Assembly (NCBI GenBank): GCA_964498725.1 | Contig: CAZCHS010000006.1 | Span: 1-64,000 of the forward strand | Source of the DNA: JAFGTP01 sp964498725 | Lineage (GTDB): Bacteria > Fidelibacterota > UBA2242 > JAFGTP01 | Length of the DNA stretch: 64,000 bases | Direction: 5' to 3' | Part shown: positions 1 to 7,952 of the stretch, piece after piece | Position numbering within the stretch: position 1 is the first letter of the stretch | Layout: each line of letters opens with the position of its first letter | The notes under the pieces: generated by a model | What the model was told of the DNA's origin: nothing | Seen by the model: the letters and a program-made list of their open reading frames with translations, nothing else | Database searches by the model: none | Translations under genes and position numbers: made by a program

Positions 1-1427
1 CCACCACGTCCGGTCCAGTTGGTATGAAAAAACTCACCGCGGGGTTTGTCGATACGCTCATAGGTATGGGCGCCGAAATAATCCCGCTGGGCCTGTAACA
101 TATTCGCCGGCAGGGTTTCTGTTCTGTAGCCGTCATAATAGGCCAGGGCCGATGAAAATGCCGGTACAGCGATACCATTTTGCATAGCCACCGCAACCAC
201 TTCCCGCCAGGCATTCTGTGTTTTATGAATCAGATTCTTAAAATAATCATCCAGCAATAGATTCTGGAGATCAGGATTTTTAGTGAATGCTTCTTTGATA
301 TTACCCAGAAATTGCGCGCGAATGATACAGCCACCACGCCACATCAGAGCTATATCACCATAATTCAAGTCCCAATCGTATTCTTCAGCAGCGGTTTTCA
401 TCAACTGATAGCCCTGTGCATAGGAGCAGATTTTAGACGCAAAAAGTCCCTGGCGAATCTTTTCCAGGAATACCTTTTTGTTGCCGGTAAATTTCACTTC
501 CGGGCCTTTCAGTTCTTTAGAAGCTGCCACCCGTTCTTCTTTGATGGCTGACATGGCGCGGGCAAAAACCGCTTCGGCAATCGTGGATGTTGGCGTACCC
601 AATTCCAGGGCCTGTTCACTGGTCCAGCGGCCGGTTCCCTTTTGGCCGGCAGCATCAAGAATAATATCCAGAATGTAATCACCGGTATCATCATCCTTTT
701 TACGTAAAATATCTTTGGTAATTTCGATCAGGTAACTGTCCAACTCGCCGGTGTTCCATTCTTCAAACACATTCGCCATTTCATCATTGGACATACCCAG
801 CAGATGCTTCATAATTGCGTAAGCTTCAGAGATCATCTGCATATCGCCGTATTCGATGCCATTGTGGACCATTTTTACAAAATGTCCGGCGCCGTCTTTG
901 CCAACCCATTCACAGCACGGCACATTGTCTTCCACTTTTGCGGAAATGGACTGAAAAATCTCTTTCACTTCCGGCCACGCTTTTGGTGATCCCCCCGGCA
1001 TGATGGAAGGGCCTTTTAACGCGCCTTCTTCGCCACCGGAAACGCCGGTGCCGATGTACAGCAATCCCTTATCTTCCACATATTTTGTGCGGCGGATGGT
1101 GTCGGGAAAATAGGAATTTCCACCGTCAATAATGATATCTCCTTTGTCCAGATGGGGAATGATCTTGTCGATAAAAATGTCCACCGGTTTGCCCGCTTTT
1201 ACCAGCATCATCACTTTGCGGGGTTTTTCCAGGCTTTCTACCAACTCTTCGATGCTGTAGCAGCCCTTGATATTTTTGTCTTTACCACGTCCGTTGACGA
1301 AGCGGTCCACTTTTTCCGTGGTTCGGTTAAATACGGCTACTGAAAAGCCTTTGCTTTCCATGTTGAGGACGAGGTTTTCACCCATGACTGCCAGGCCGAT
1401 GAGCCCGATGTTGTACTTTTTGTCCAT
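1..1427 (-). CDS. gnd: 6-phosphogluconate dehydrogenase, decarboxylating (3' end cut by window)
   Basis: It would oxidatively decarboxylate 6-phosphogluconate to ribulose 5-phosphate with NAD(P)+, in the cytoplasmic pentose phosphate pathway. The translation opens with a Rossmann GLIGLAVMGENL motif. It carries the family's GVSGGEEGA and HFVKMVHNGIEYGDMQ active-site segments and ends near the window edge with FHTNWTGRGG, the usual C-terminal substrate-binding tail. About 475 residues are visible, so only some ten residues are missing. The ATG at 1427 follows an AAGGAG ribosome site. It lies 212 bp downstream of uxuB on the same strand, with a palindrome-rich gap, so it may be a separate unit in the same sugar-acid neighbourhood. 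Confidence 0.95.
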   Translation of the reverse strand, partial: MDKKYNIGLIGLAVMGENLVLNMESKGFSVAVFNRTTEKVDRFVNGRGKDKNIKGCYSIEELVESLEKPRKVMMLVKAGKPVDIFIDKIIPHLDKGDIIIDGGNSYFPDTIRRTKYVEDKGLLYIGTGVSGGEEGALKGPSIMPGGSPKAWPEVKEIFQSISAKVEDNVPCCEWVGKDGAGHFVKMVHNGIEYGDMQMISEAYAIMKHLLGMSNDEMANVFEEWNTGELDSYLIEITKDILRKKDDDTGDYILDIILDAAGQKGTGRWTSEQALELGTPTSTIAEAVFARAMSAIKEERVAASKELKGPEVKFTGNKKVFLEKIRQGLFASKICSYAQGYQLMKTAAEEYDWDLNYGDIALMWRGGCIIRAQFLGNIKEAFTKNPDLQNLLLDDYFKNLIHKTQNAWREVVAVAMQNGIAVPAFSSALAYYDGYRTETLPANMLQAQRDYFGAHTYERIDKPRGEFFHTNWTGRG

Positions 1428-1454
1428 TTATTTTCTCCTTCTAAATTTATTTTT

Positions 1455-1639
1455 GCCGCGGATAAACGCGGTTATCAGAAACCTTGCGAATGGTCAAACG
1501 ACCTTCGCAATGGTTGTACTCACAATTATTCACACTTTAAATAAATTTACAGGCCACAGATTTCTTAGATATACACAGTTTTTTATTTTGAAAATACTCT
1601 GCGTTGTCTCTGTGAACACTGCGCCCTCTGCATTAAAAA
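1455..1639. repeat. Degenerate repeat-like intergenic filler
   Basis: The gap between uxuB and gnd is composed of low-divergence word repeats: CCGCGGATAAACGCGG, then TTGCGAA (1484-1490) mirrored by TTCGCAA (1504-1510), then CCACAGATTT, ATACACAG, CTCTGCGTTG, CTCTGTG and CCCTCTGCATT. Such CCACAGATT/CTCTGCG words form dispersed degenerate repeats in many environmental genomes (general knowledge). No coding potential is seen. It probably also holds the gnd promoter. Confidence 0.45.
1461..1476. promoter_or_regulatory. Palindrome upstream of gnd, possible operator
   Basis: GATAA and TTATC arms flank ACGCGG 34 bp upstream of the gnd start. The CG-centred symmetry resembles LacI/GntR-family operators, but the stretch also looks like part of the degenerate repeat around it, so the role is uncertain. 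Confidence 0.3.
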
Positions 1640-2458
1640 TCACACCCCCGAAAAAGCCGAGAACCCACCATCCACCGGAACAACTATACCGGTCACGTAT
1701 TCTGCCGCTTCAGACAGCAGCCACCGGACTGTCCCAACCAACTGTTCCGGGTTGCCGAAATTTCCCATTGGAATATGGTTCATTATTGCCTGGCCACGTG
1801 GAGTCAGGTTCTTTTTTTCTTTATCAATCAACAAAAACTCATTCTGCTTCGTCAGGAAAAATCCCGGCGCAATGGCATTGACACGGATCTTTGGTGAATA
1901 TTCCTGTGCCATGTGGACTGCCAGCCATTGGGTGAAATTGGACACCCCGGCCTTGGCAGCAGAATAGGCCGGAATTCGCGTCAAGGGCGTATAAGCATTC
2001 ATGGAGGAAATATTCAATATCTGTCCCTCTCCCCGCTCGGCAAAATGTTTTGATACGATTTGCGAGGGAATTATTGTTCCCATAATATTAAGGTCAAAGA
2101 CATGTTTCATGCCTTTCTCCGTCAATTCGTAAAAGGCTTTTTCCGCTGATGTTGTGGCATCAGGATGATTGCCGCCGGCCGCATTGATCAAGACATCAAT
2201 TTGACCGAATTTGTCAATGGCTTTGGCAACTGAATCTTCTATTGAATCCTTATCCAGCACATCGGTTTTTATAGCGAAAATATTTTTCTCATCACCATTC
2301 AGGCGCTCCATCAGTTCCCTGGCTTTAGGGCAATTTCTGTCAAACAGCACTACTTTTGCGCCGGCTGCGATCAGGCCCTTGGCAATTGCCGATCCCAATA
2401 CACCAGTGCCGCCGGTGATGCAAATGACTTTATCGTTTAAATCAAACAGGTTATTCAA
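1640..2458 (-). CDS. uxuB: SDR-family D-fructuronate reductase / D-mannonate oxidoreductase
   Basis: A 272-residue classical short-chain dehydrogenase. The nucleotide-binding TGGTGVLG is at residues 15-22, NAAG follows, and the catalytic YxxxK is Tyr165/Lys169 (YSAAK). SDR enzymes of this type reduce fructuronate to mannonate in Gram-positive and Thermotoga-like uronate pathways. I choose the TTG start at 2458 because AAGGAG lies about 8 bp upstream and the protein then opens like its family. An upstream TTG at 2563 in the same frame would add 35 residues translated from a stem-loop. It is the last gene of the uxaC-dctPQM run, which supports a uronate substrate. The mannonate dehydratase that should follow is not in this window. 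Confidence 0.8.
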   Translation of the reverse strand: MNNLFDLNDKVICITGGTGVLGSAIAKGLIAAGAKVVLFDRNCPKARELMERLNGDEKNIFAIKTDVLDKDSIEDSVAKAIDKFGQIDVLINAAGGNHPDATTSAEKAFYELTEKGMKHVFDLNIMGTIIPSQIVSKHFAERGEGQILNISSMNAYTPLTRIPAYSAAKAGVSNFTQWLAVHMAQEYSPKIRVNAIAPGFFLTKQNEFLLIDKEKKNLTPRGQAIMNHIPMGNFGNPEQLVGTVRWLLSEAAEYVTGIVVPVDGGFSAFSGV

Positions 2459-2525
2459 TGATATATCTCCTTTTTGGTTGCGAATTGTAAATCCGCGTTC
2501 CTTATTATTTAACATGTAAGGGATC

Positions 2526-2542
2526 GCGGAATTGTATTCCGC
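2526..2542. other. Intercistronic stem-loop between dctM and uxuB
   Basis: GCGGAAT and ATTCCGC form a perfect 7-bp stem with a 3-nt loop right after the dctM stop. There is no T-run, so RNA processing or mRNA stability fits better than termination. ACGCGGATTTAC nearby echoes the repeat words upstream of gnd. Confidence 0.5.
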
Positions 2543-2552
2543 ATTATTCTTA

Positions 2553-3848
2553 TTAATATCCAAATAGTCTTGGCAATGCCAGTGTGATCCATGGAAAATA
2601 GGTCACCAGCAGCAGCACAATAAACATGGCGATGTAGAGCGGCAGCAAGGGTTTCACCATTTTTCCAATTGAAGTTTTCCCGATGCCGCAACCAAGAAAC
2701 AGCACACTGCCCACTGGCGGCGTCGTCAGACCAATACAGAGATTCATGACCATAATGATCCCAAAATGCAGCGGTGTAATACCAAGTTCCGTCACCACCG
2801 GCAGAAATATCGGCGTAAAGATCAACACCGCCGGCGTCATATCCATAAAAGTGCCTACCACCAACAAAATTAAATTGATGATCAACAGAATAATAATTTT
2901 ACTATCGGTCAATGCCACCAAAGCGGCGCTGATACTTTGGGGAATATTTTCATAGGACAAAATCCAGGACATGGCGCTTGAAGTCCCGATCAAAAGCATT
3001 ACAATTGCGGTGGTTTCTACAGACCTGATGAGAATTTCCGGCATCTGGGTCAATCTTACTTCCCGATAAACAAATACCGATAAAATAAAGGAATAGAGCA
3101 CGGCAATGGCGCTGGCTTCCGTGGCTGTAAATATCCCGGAAATAATCCCACCAATCACAATCACGATCAACATCAGGCTGGGAATTGCCGCTAAAAACCT
3201 TTTCAGGCTGGTCCACATATCTTCCCGCTGACTGGTAGGATATTTATTGATTATAGAAATGATAGCCGCCACGATCATCAAACCAAGTCCCATTAAAATT
3301 CCCGGTAAATACCCGGCAATAAAAAGAGCGGCAATGGAAACACCTCCGCTGGCAAGGGAATAAACGATCAGCACATTACTGGGCGGTATCAGCAAACCGG
3401 TTGTCGATGCAGTCACTGTAATGGCGGTATTAAAATTCTTATCATAGCCTTCTTTGTTCATTATCGGAATCATAAATCCGCCAATGGCCGAAGTGGCCGC
3501 TGCCGCTGATCCTGAAATCGCGCCAAAAAACATACAGGCCACAATATTCACAATGGCCAACCCACCGGGCAACATTCCCACCAAAACCTTGGCAAAATCG
3601 ATCAGTCGCCGGGCAATGCCACCCCGTCCCATCAGTTGCCCTGACAAAATAAAAAAAGGAATGGCCAGTAGTGCGAAACTGTCAATACCCGACGCCATAC
3701 GCTGGGCCACCGTAACAATCGCCGGTTCAAAGGGAATAGTCACCAGCATGGTCAAAAAAGTTGATATGCCGATACTCACCGCGATTGGTACACTCAAAGC
3801 CAGTAAGATCACAAAGGAAACAATTAAGACAAGTACTGATAATTCCAT
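2553..3848 (-). CDS. dctM: TRAP transporter large permease, DctM type
   Basis: A 431-residue, almost wholly hydrophobic protein with about a dozen membrane spans, the usual size for DctM. It has the family's GISTFLTM, SGSAAAATSAIGGFMIP, LIPPSNVLIVYS and TTPPVGSVLF segments. This is the inner-membrane subunit that moves substrate driven by the Na+ gradient. It starts 1 bp after dctQ ends, so the two are translationally coupled. Context with uxaC and a fructuronate reductase suggests glucuronate or galacturonate as the substrate, which is inference. Confidence 0.93.
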   Translation of the reverse strand: MELSVLVLIVSFVILLALSVPIAVSIGISTFLTMLVTIPFEPAIVTVAQRMASGIDSFALLAIPFFILSGQLMGRGGIARRLIDFAKVLVGMLPGGLAIVNIVACMFFGAISGSAAAATSAIGGFMIPIMNKEGYDKNFNTAITVTASTTGLLIPPSNVLIVYSLASGGVSIAALFIAGYLPGILMGLGLMIVAAIISIINKYPTSQREDMWTSLKRFLAAIPSLMLIVIVIGGIISGIFTATEASAIAVLYSFILSVFVYREVRLTQMPEILIRSVETTAIVMLLIGTSSAMSWILSYENIPQSISAALVALTDSKIIILLIINLILLVVGTFMDMTPAVLIFTPIFLPVVTELGITPLHFGIIMVMNLCIGLTTPPVGSVLFLGCGIGKTSIGKMVKPLLPLYIAMFIVLLLVTYFPWITLALPRLFGY

Positions 3849-3849
3849 C

Positions 3850-4329
3850 TCAGGTTTCCTCTGCTTTTAACGCGGTGACAATAAAATCCAGAGAGTAGAA
3901 GATCATCAGCAATCCGGACATGGGTATGACAAAATAGACATACCCTATTTTAATGCCAATAGAGGCAGATATCTGGTTTAATTGAAAGGTCATCGCCATC
4001 AATTTAAATCCACCGATGACCATCACGATCAGGGCAAACAGCGCCACCAATGTATAGATGATCACTTCGACAATTTGCCTCCTGGTCCCTTTCAACTTGT
4101 AGGTCAGAATATCGATACCCAGATGCATGCGGGTGTGGAGTGTATAACTGGCGCCCAACACACCAATCCAGATTAACAGAAACCGCGCCAGTTCTTCCGT
4201 CCAGGAACTGGAATTCCGCAGCACTAAGCGGGTAAACACCTGCCAGGTGACATCCAGAACGATTAACGCCATCAGCAGGATTAAAAACCAACTGAGATAT
4301 TTCGTCACATGATCCACAATCTTTCCCAT
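3850..4329 (-). CDS. dctQ: TRAP transporter small permease, DctQ type
   Basis: About 159 residues with four predicted membrane spans: LSWFLILLMALIVLDV, FLLIWIGVLGASYTL, a span after EVIIYTLVALFALIVMV, and YVYFVIPMSGLLMI. The paired TEELARFLLIWIGVLGAS region is typical of DctQ. I choose the ATG at 4329, preceded by GAGAGGG. An in-frame ATG at 4353 overlaps the dctP end and lacks a ribosome site. It sits between dctP and dctM in the standard TRAP order. Confidence 0.88.
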   Translation of the reverse strand: MGKIVDHVTKYLSWFLILLMALIVLDVTWQVFTRLVLRNSSSWTEELARFLLIWIGVLGASYTLHTRMHLGIDILTYKLKGTRRQIVEVIIYTLVALFALIVMVIGGFKLMAMTFQLNQISASIGIKIGYVYFVIPMSGLLMIFYSLDFIVTALKAEET

Positions 4330-4339
4330 ACATCCCTCT

Positions 4340-5314
4340 CTATTCAATCTCATTTATTTTTTCAAGTAATTCGTAAATAGAAGTGCCTTTGTAAGCCAAT
4401 TTTAACGCCTGCACAGCATCCTGAAAATTCTTTTTGTCCGGATAGATCACCTCCACACCGGCTTTTCGTACCATCTCCAAAGCATGGTCTGAAGACTCTT
4501 TCCACAGTTTGCGTTGATAGGGAACTGATTCATCGACTGCCTCCTGCAACCATTGTTGCTCTTGTGCAGTAAGATTGTCCCAGACTTTGGTACTGATCAG
4601 CAAAATGTCCGGTATCGCTGTGTGTTCATCCAAACTATAATATTTGCAGACTTCGTAATGTCGCGACAAGTAGAAACTGGGCGGATTATTTTCCGCGGCA
4701 TCCACAACCCCTTGTTGTAATGCGGTATAGAGTTCACCCCACGGAATCGGTGTTGCGGAACCGCCAAGCGCCTGGACCATTTGAACAGCGGTTTTGCTTT
4801 TCATGACCCTGATTTTCAATCCTTCCAGATCATCCGGAGTGTTGACCGGACGGTCTTTGGTGTAAAAACTACGGGAGCCGGCATCGTAATAGCACATTCC
4901 TCGTAAAAAGTAATTTTGTCCGGATAGTAATAGTTTCTTCCCGATATTGCTGTTCAATACTCTCCATAAATGCGCTTCACTACGAAATACGTAAGGCAGG
5001 CTGAATACTTTCATTTCCGGCACAAAAGATTCCATGGGACTGGCGGAAACCTTAGTCATGCCGAGACTGCCGATCTGCAGCAGTTCAATCAGTTCCCGTT
5101 CATTCCCCAATTGGCCGCCGGGATAGATGTCCAGTTTCATTTTGCCACCGGATTTTTCCGCCAGTTTCATGCCCATAAATACCATGGCCTGATGCACGGA
5201 GTGGGACTGGTCGAGACTGTGGCCGAGTTTGATGACAGTGACCTGATTATCTTTTTCGCAGGAAAAAACCATTATCATAACCAATACCGCAATTTGTATT
5301 TTTAAATATTTCAT
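4340..5314 (-). CDS. dctP: TRAP substrate-binding protein DctP, predicted lipoprotein
   Basis: A 324-residue TRAP-type periplasmic binding protein of the DctP family. The N-terminus is a short hydrophobic signal ending in the lipobox VFSC (Cys19), so it is probably membrane-anchored rather than free. Family landmarks include LKIRVMKS, with the arginine that binds the substrate carboxylate, then PIPWGELYTALQQGVVDAAENN. The conserved E-N-N is often seen in uronate-binding members. The start follows AGGGG. It lies 31 bp after uxaC and overlaps the dctQ region, consistent with one uronate uptake operon. Confidence 0.92.
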   Translation of the reverse strand: MKYLKIQIAVLVMIMVFSCEKDNQVTVIKLGHSLDQSHSVHQAMVFMGMKLAEKSGGKMKLDIYPGGQLGNERELIELLQIGSLGMTKVSASPMESFVPEMKVFSLPYVFRSEAHLWRVLNSNIGKKLLLSGQNYFLRGMCYYDAGSRSFYTKDRPVNTPDDLEGLKIRVMKSKTAVQMVQALGGSATPIPWGELYTALQQGVVDAAENNPPSFYLSRHYEVCKYYSLDEHTAIPDILLISTKVWDNLTAQEQQWLQEAVDESVPYQRKLWKESSDHALEMVRKAGVEVIYPDKKNFQDAVQALKLAYKGTSIYELLEKINEIE

Positions 5315-5345
5315 TTATTCCCCTGTAAAATATAAAACCATCTAC

Positions 5346-6755
5346 TCATCCCAACTTATATGCTTCTTTCACCAGATCATAAGTCAGCGCTTTAATAATT
5401 TTCAGGGCTTCCGGTTTGGAGATGATATGCCGGGCCACTTTTCCCGCCAGAAAATTCGCATCGATACGCCGTGCCAGGTCATGACGCGCCGGGATAGACG
5501 GAAACGCGCGGGTGTCATCATTAAATCCCACAGTATTATAAAAACCAGCAGTTTCTGTCACCCGCTCACGAAACCGGGTCATGCCTTCGATTGAATCGTT
5601 AAACCACCAGGCCGGGCCCAATTTCAGCGCCGGATAGTGTCCGGCCAGGGGCGCCAGTTCACGGCTATAGGTATCCTCATCCAGTGTAAATAATATTATC
5701 GAGAGATCAGGTTCATTACCAAATTTATTCAATAATTCCCGCATATTTCGAGTATATTCGGTTTGTACCGGAATATCACAGCCTTTATCCAAACCAAACT
5801 TATTAAAAACCATCTGATTGTGGTTGCGCAACACTCCGGGATGGATTTGCATGACCAGGCCGTCTTCCACTGACATTTCCGCCATTTTCATCAACATGTG
5901 GGCGGTGAAAAATTCCGCATCTCTTTGAGTATGCGTCCGGTCCATAGCCTTTTGAAAAATTCGCTCGGCGTCAATATCACGCAACAAATGAGTATACGGA
6001 CTAACTACTCCCTGGTCAGTGGCTACCGTACCATTCTCTATAAAATATTGACGCCGCTGCCTGAGGGCTTCAATCAGGTCGGAATACTTTGTAATTTCTT
6101 TTCCTATAATTTCACCCAACTTCTGAATACTGCTCAGCCAATCCGGCCGGGCAATATCAGTCACGGAATCAGGCCGGAAACTGGGTATTACATTACCATT
6201 CCAGCCGGAATTACGAATATTCTGATGCGCCTGCAAATCATCCTCAGCCGCGTCAGTAGTAGAAATCAATTCTATATTAAAAGAATCAAATAAATTTCTG
6301 GGTAGAAATTCCGGTGAACTTAATTTTTCCTGAACCTCAGCGTATATTTTTGGGGCGTTTTCAGAATTCAATTCACAGGAAACATCAAAAACCTCATAAA
6401 GTTCATGCGCGAGCCAGACACCGGAGGGCGTTCCGGCAAAAAGATACCAATGATCAGCAAACCGCTGCCAGATTTTTTCGGGATCAGATTCCACCGGTGA
6501 ATCGTCAACCGTCGGCACCCCCATAGCCTTCATTGATACGCCCTGTGAATAGAGCATGCGAAACAGATAATGGTCGGGAATCAGAAACAATTCCGCCGGA
6601 TTGGGAAAAGGCCGGTTTTCCGAAAACAATGTCGGGTCCACATGACCGTGAGGACTGATAATCGGCATATCCTTGACCGATTCATACAATTCACGGGCAA
6701 TTTTTCTGACGCCCGGATCAGGATCAAAAAATCTATCAGGATTTAATTTTGGCAT
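5346..6755 (-). CDS. uxaC: Glucuronate/galacturonate isomerase
   Basis: A 469-residue protein, the normal length of UxaC, which interconverts D-glucuronate with D-fructuronate and D-galacturonate with D-tagaturonate. Signature segments are PIISPHGHVDP near the N-terminus, with metal and active-site histidines of the amidohydrolase fold, ELISTTDAAEDDL, VVSPYTHLLRDID and GFNDDTRAFPSIPARHD near the C-terminus. The ATG at 6755 has AAGGAG upstream inside the end of lacI. An upstream in-frame start would add eleven atypical residues. It is placed directly after the regulator and before the TRAP genes, the core of the uronate operon. Confidence 0.95.
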   Translation of the reverse strand: MPKLNPDRFFDPDPGVRKIARELYESVKDMPIISPHGHVDPTLFSENRPFPNPAELFLIPDHYLFRMLYSQGVSMKAMGVPTVDDSPVESDPEKIWQRFADHWYLFAGTPSGVWLAHELYEVFDVSCELNSENAPKIYAEVQEKLSSPEFLPRNLFDSFNIELISTTDAAEDDLQAHQNIRNSGWNGNVIPSFRPDSVTDIARPDWLSSIQKLGEIIGKEITKYSDLIEALRQRRQYFIENGTVATDQGVVSPYTHLLRDIDAERIFQKAMDRTHTQRDAEFFTAHMLMKMAEMSVEDGLVMQIHPGVLRNHNQMVFNKFGLDKGCDIPVQTEYTRNMRELLNKFGNEPDLSIILFTLDEDTYSRELAPLAGHYPALKLGPAWWFNDSIEGMTRFRERVTETAGFYNTVGFNDDTRAFPSIPARHDLARRIDANFLAGKVARHIISKPEALKIIKALTYDLVKEAYKLG

Positions 6756-6759
6756 TGGA

Positions 6760-7785
6760 TCACTCCTTTTTAATGCAGGTTTGACCAATATTTAGTGTTA
6801 CCGGCATGACAATTTTCTTTTCCTCAATGGGTGATTTTTCTTCAATTTGATCAATGATCAGTTCAACCGCCTTGCGGCCAATATCAACAGCCGGCATGTG
6901 AATTCCCGTGATTGAGGGATTTAAAAATTGGTTATAGTCCGCGTCACCAAAACAGACAAGATCAATATCTTTCGGGATTGAGAGATTTAATTCCCGGGCA
7001 GCCTGCAAAACACCCAGGGCAACAGGAAACGTAACTGCAAACAGAAGTTCCGGCAAATTGCTGGTCTGGTGTAACTGCATAAATCCATTGTAGCCATCTT
7101 TCACGGAAAAACCGCCGCAAACAATATAATCGGGATCAACAGTCAACTGATGGGCTTCCAGGGCTTTTGTAAAGCCTTTGCAACGGGCCGCACCGATATT
7201 TGTATTCTTATATCCACCAATGTGCCCCAGTTTGGTGTATCCCTGCTTAATTGCATGTTCCGTGATCTTAAATGCGCCGGCCTCATCATCTGACATAATG
7301 CAGTTAAATCCCAATCCGTTGATAACACGGTCAAAAAATATCAGTGGAATGCCCCGCTTTTTAATTTCCCGGAAAATAGCAGTATCCTTAGTATCTTCCG
7401 TCACTGAAATCAACAAACCATCCACCCGCATGGCCAGTAAATTACGAATATGTGTCACTTCTTCGGCAGCGCATTCCTGCGACGCAGTCATGATGATTTC
7501 ATAATTTTTCTGCTGGGCGGCAGCGTAAATGCTTTCGATGGCTTCCGAAAAAAAATGATGATTAATTTTAGGGATTACCAGGCCGATGGTTCTGGTTTTT
7601 TTCGCGGAAAGATTTCTGGCCAGAATATTGGGTGTATATCCCATTTCATTGACCATCTCGCTGACTTTCTTCTTAGTCTCTGTGGAAATATCAGAGTGAT
7701 CACGCAATGCTTTGGAGATAGTTACTTTTGATACCCCTAATTTTTCTGCAATATCGGCTAATGTAATTTGTTTTTTTGATTTCAA
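6760..7785 (-). CDS. LacI-family transcriptional regulator of the uronate operon
   Basis: A 341-residue regulator. The N-terminal helix-turn-helix TLADIAEKLGVSKVTISKALRDH (cut here for length: residues about 8-30) and hinge helix NILARNLSAKKT are followed by a periplasmic-binding-like ligand domain with TRTIGLVIPKINHHFF. The start is TTG at 7785, with AGGGG 7 bp upstream. It is the first gene of the lacI-uxaC-dctPQM-uxuB run and has its own operator in its promoter region, so autoregulation is likely. Uronate or a keto-uronate as inducer is inferred from context. Confidence 0.93.
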   Translation of the reverse strand: MKSKKQITLADIAEKLGVSKVTISKALRDHSDISTETKKKVSEMVNEMGYTPNILARNLSAKKTRTIGLVIPKINHHFFSEAIESIYAAAQQKNYEIIMTASQECAAEEVTHIRNLLAMRVDGLLISVTEDTKDTAIFREIKKRGIPLIFFDRVINGLGFNCIMSDDEAGAFKITEHAIKQGYTKLGHIGGYKNTNIGAARCKGFTKALEAHQLTVDPDYIVCGGFSVKDGYNGFMQLHQTSNLPELLFAVTFPVALGVLQAARELNLSIPKDIDLVCFGDADYNQFLNPSITGIHMPAVDIGRKAVELIIDQIEEKSPIEEKKIVMPVTLNIGQTCIKKE

Positions 7786-7800
7786 CCTTATTCCCCTTTT

Positions 7801-7829
7801 CTTAACCGTTTACTTTATCGGTTAAGTAA
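7801..7829. promoter_or_regulatory. LacI-type operator(s) upstream of lacI-uxaC
   Basis: TTACTTTATCGGTTAAGTAA at 7810-7829 is an imperfect palindrome centred on CG, as LacI-family sites are. It is identical to a site before uxaE. An overlapping perfect inverted repeat, CTTAACCG (7801-7808) with CGGTTAAG (7819-7826), may be a second half-overlapping site. It lies just downstream of the inferred minus-strand promoter, fitting repression. Confidence 0.8.
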
Positions 7830-7857
7830 GTTTATAAAATTACCGAAAGAGATGCAA
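7830..7857 (-). promoter_or_regulatory. Putative promoter of lacI-uxaC operon
   Basis: On the minus strand TTGCAT (7852-7857), 17 bp, then TAAACT whose last base touches the operator. The uxaE promoter has the same TTGCAT at the same 22-bp distance from an identical operator. Confidence 0.5.
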
Positions 7858-7952
7858 TATTTTTTTTGAATTTTTAGAGTGATGATATGTAGTTTGTTGG
7901 TTATACCTAATTACTTTGTAAATTTTGAGATGAACCCTTGCAGATTTTTAGA

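Noticed and set aside
1267..1881. 204-codon plus-strand frame across gnd and uxuB
   Set aside because: It is antisense to two well-supported genes, with low-complexity translation and no domain.
2459..2563. Longer N-terminus of the fructuronate reductase from an upstream TTG
   Set aside because: It would be translated from a stem-loop and has no ribosome site. The TTG at 2458 has AAGGAG at good distance.
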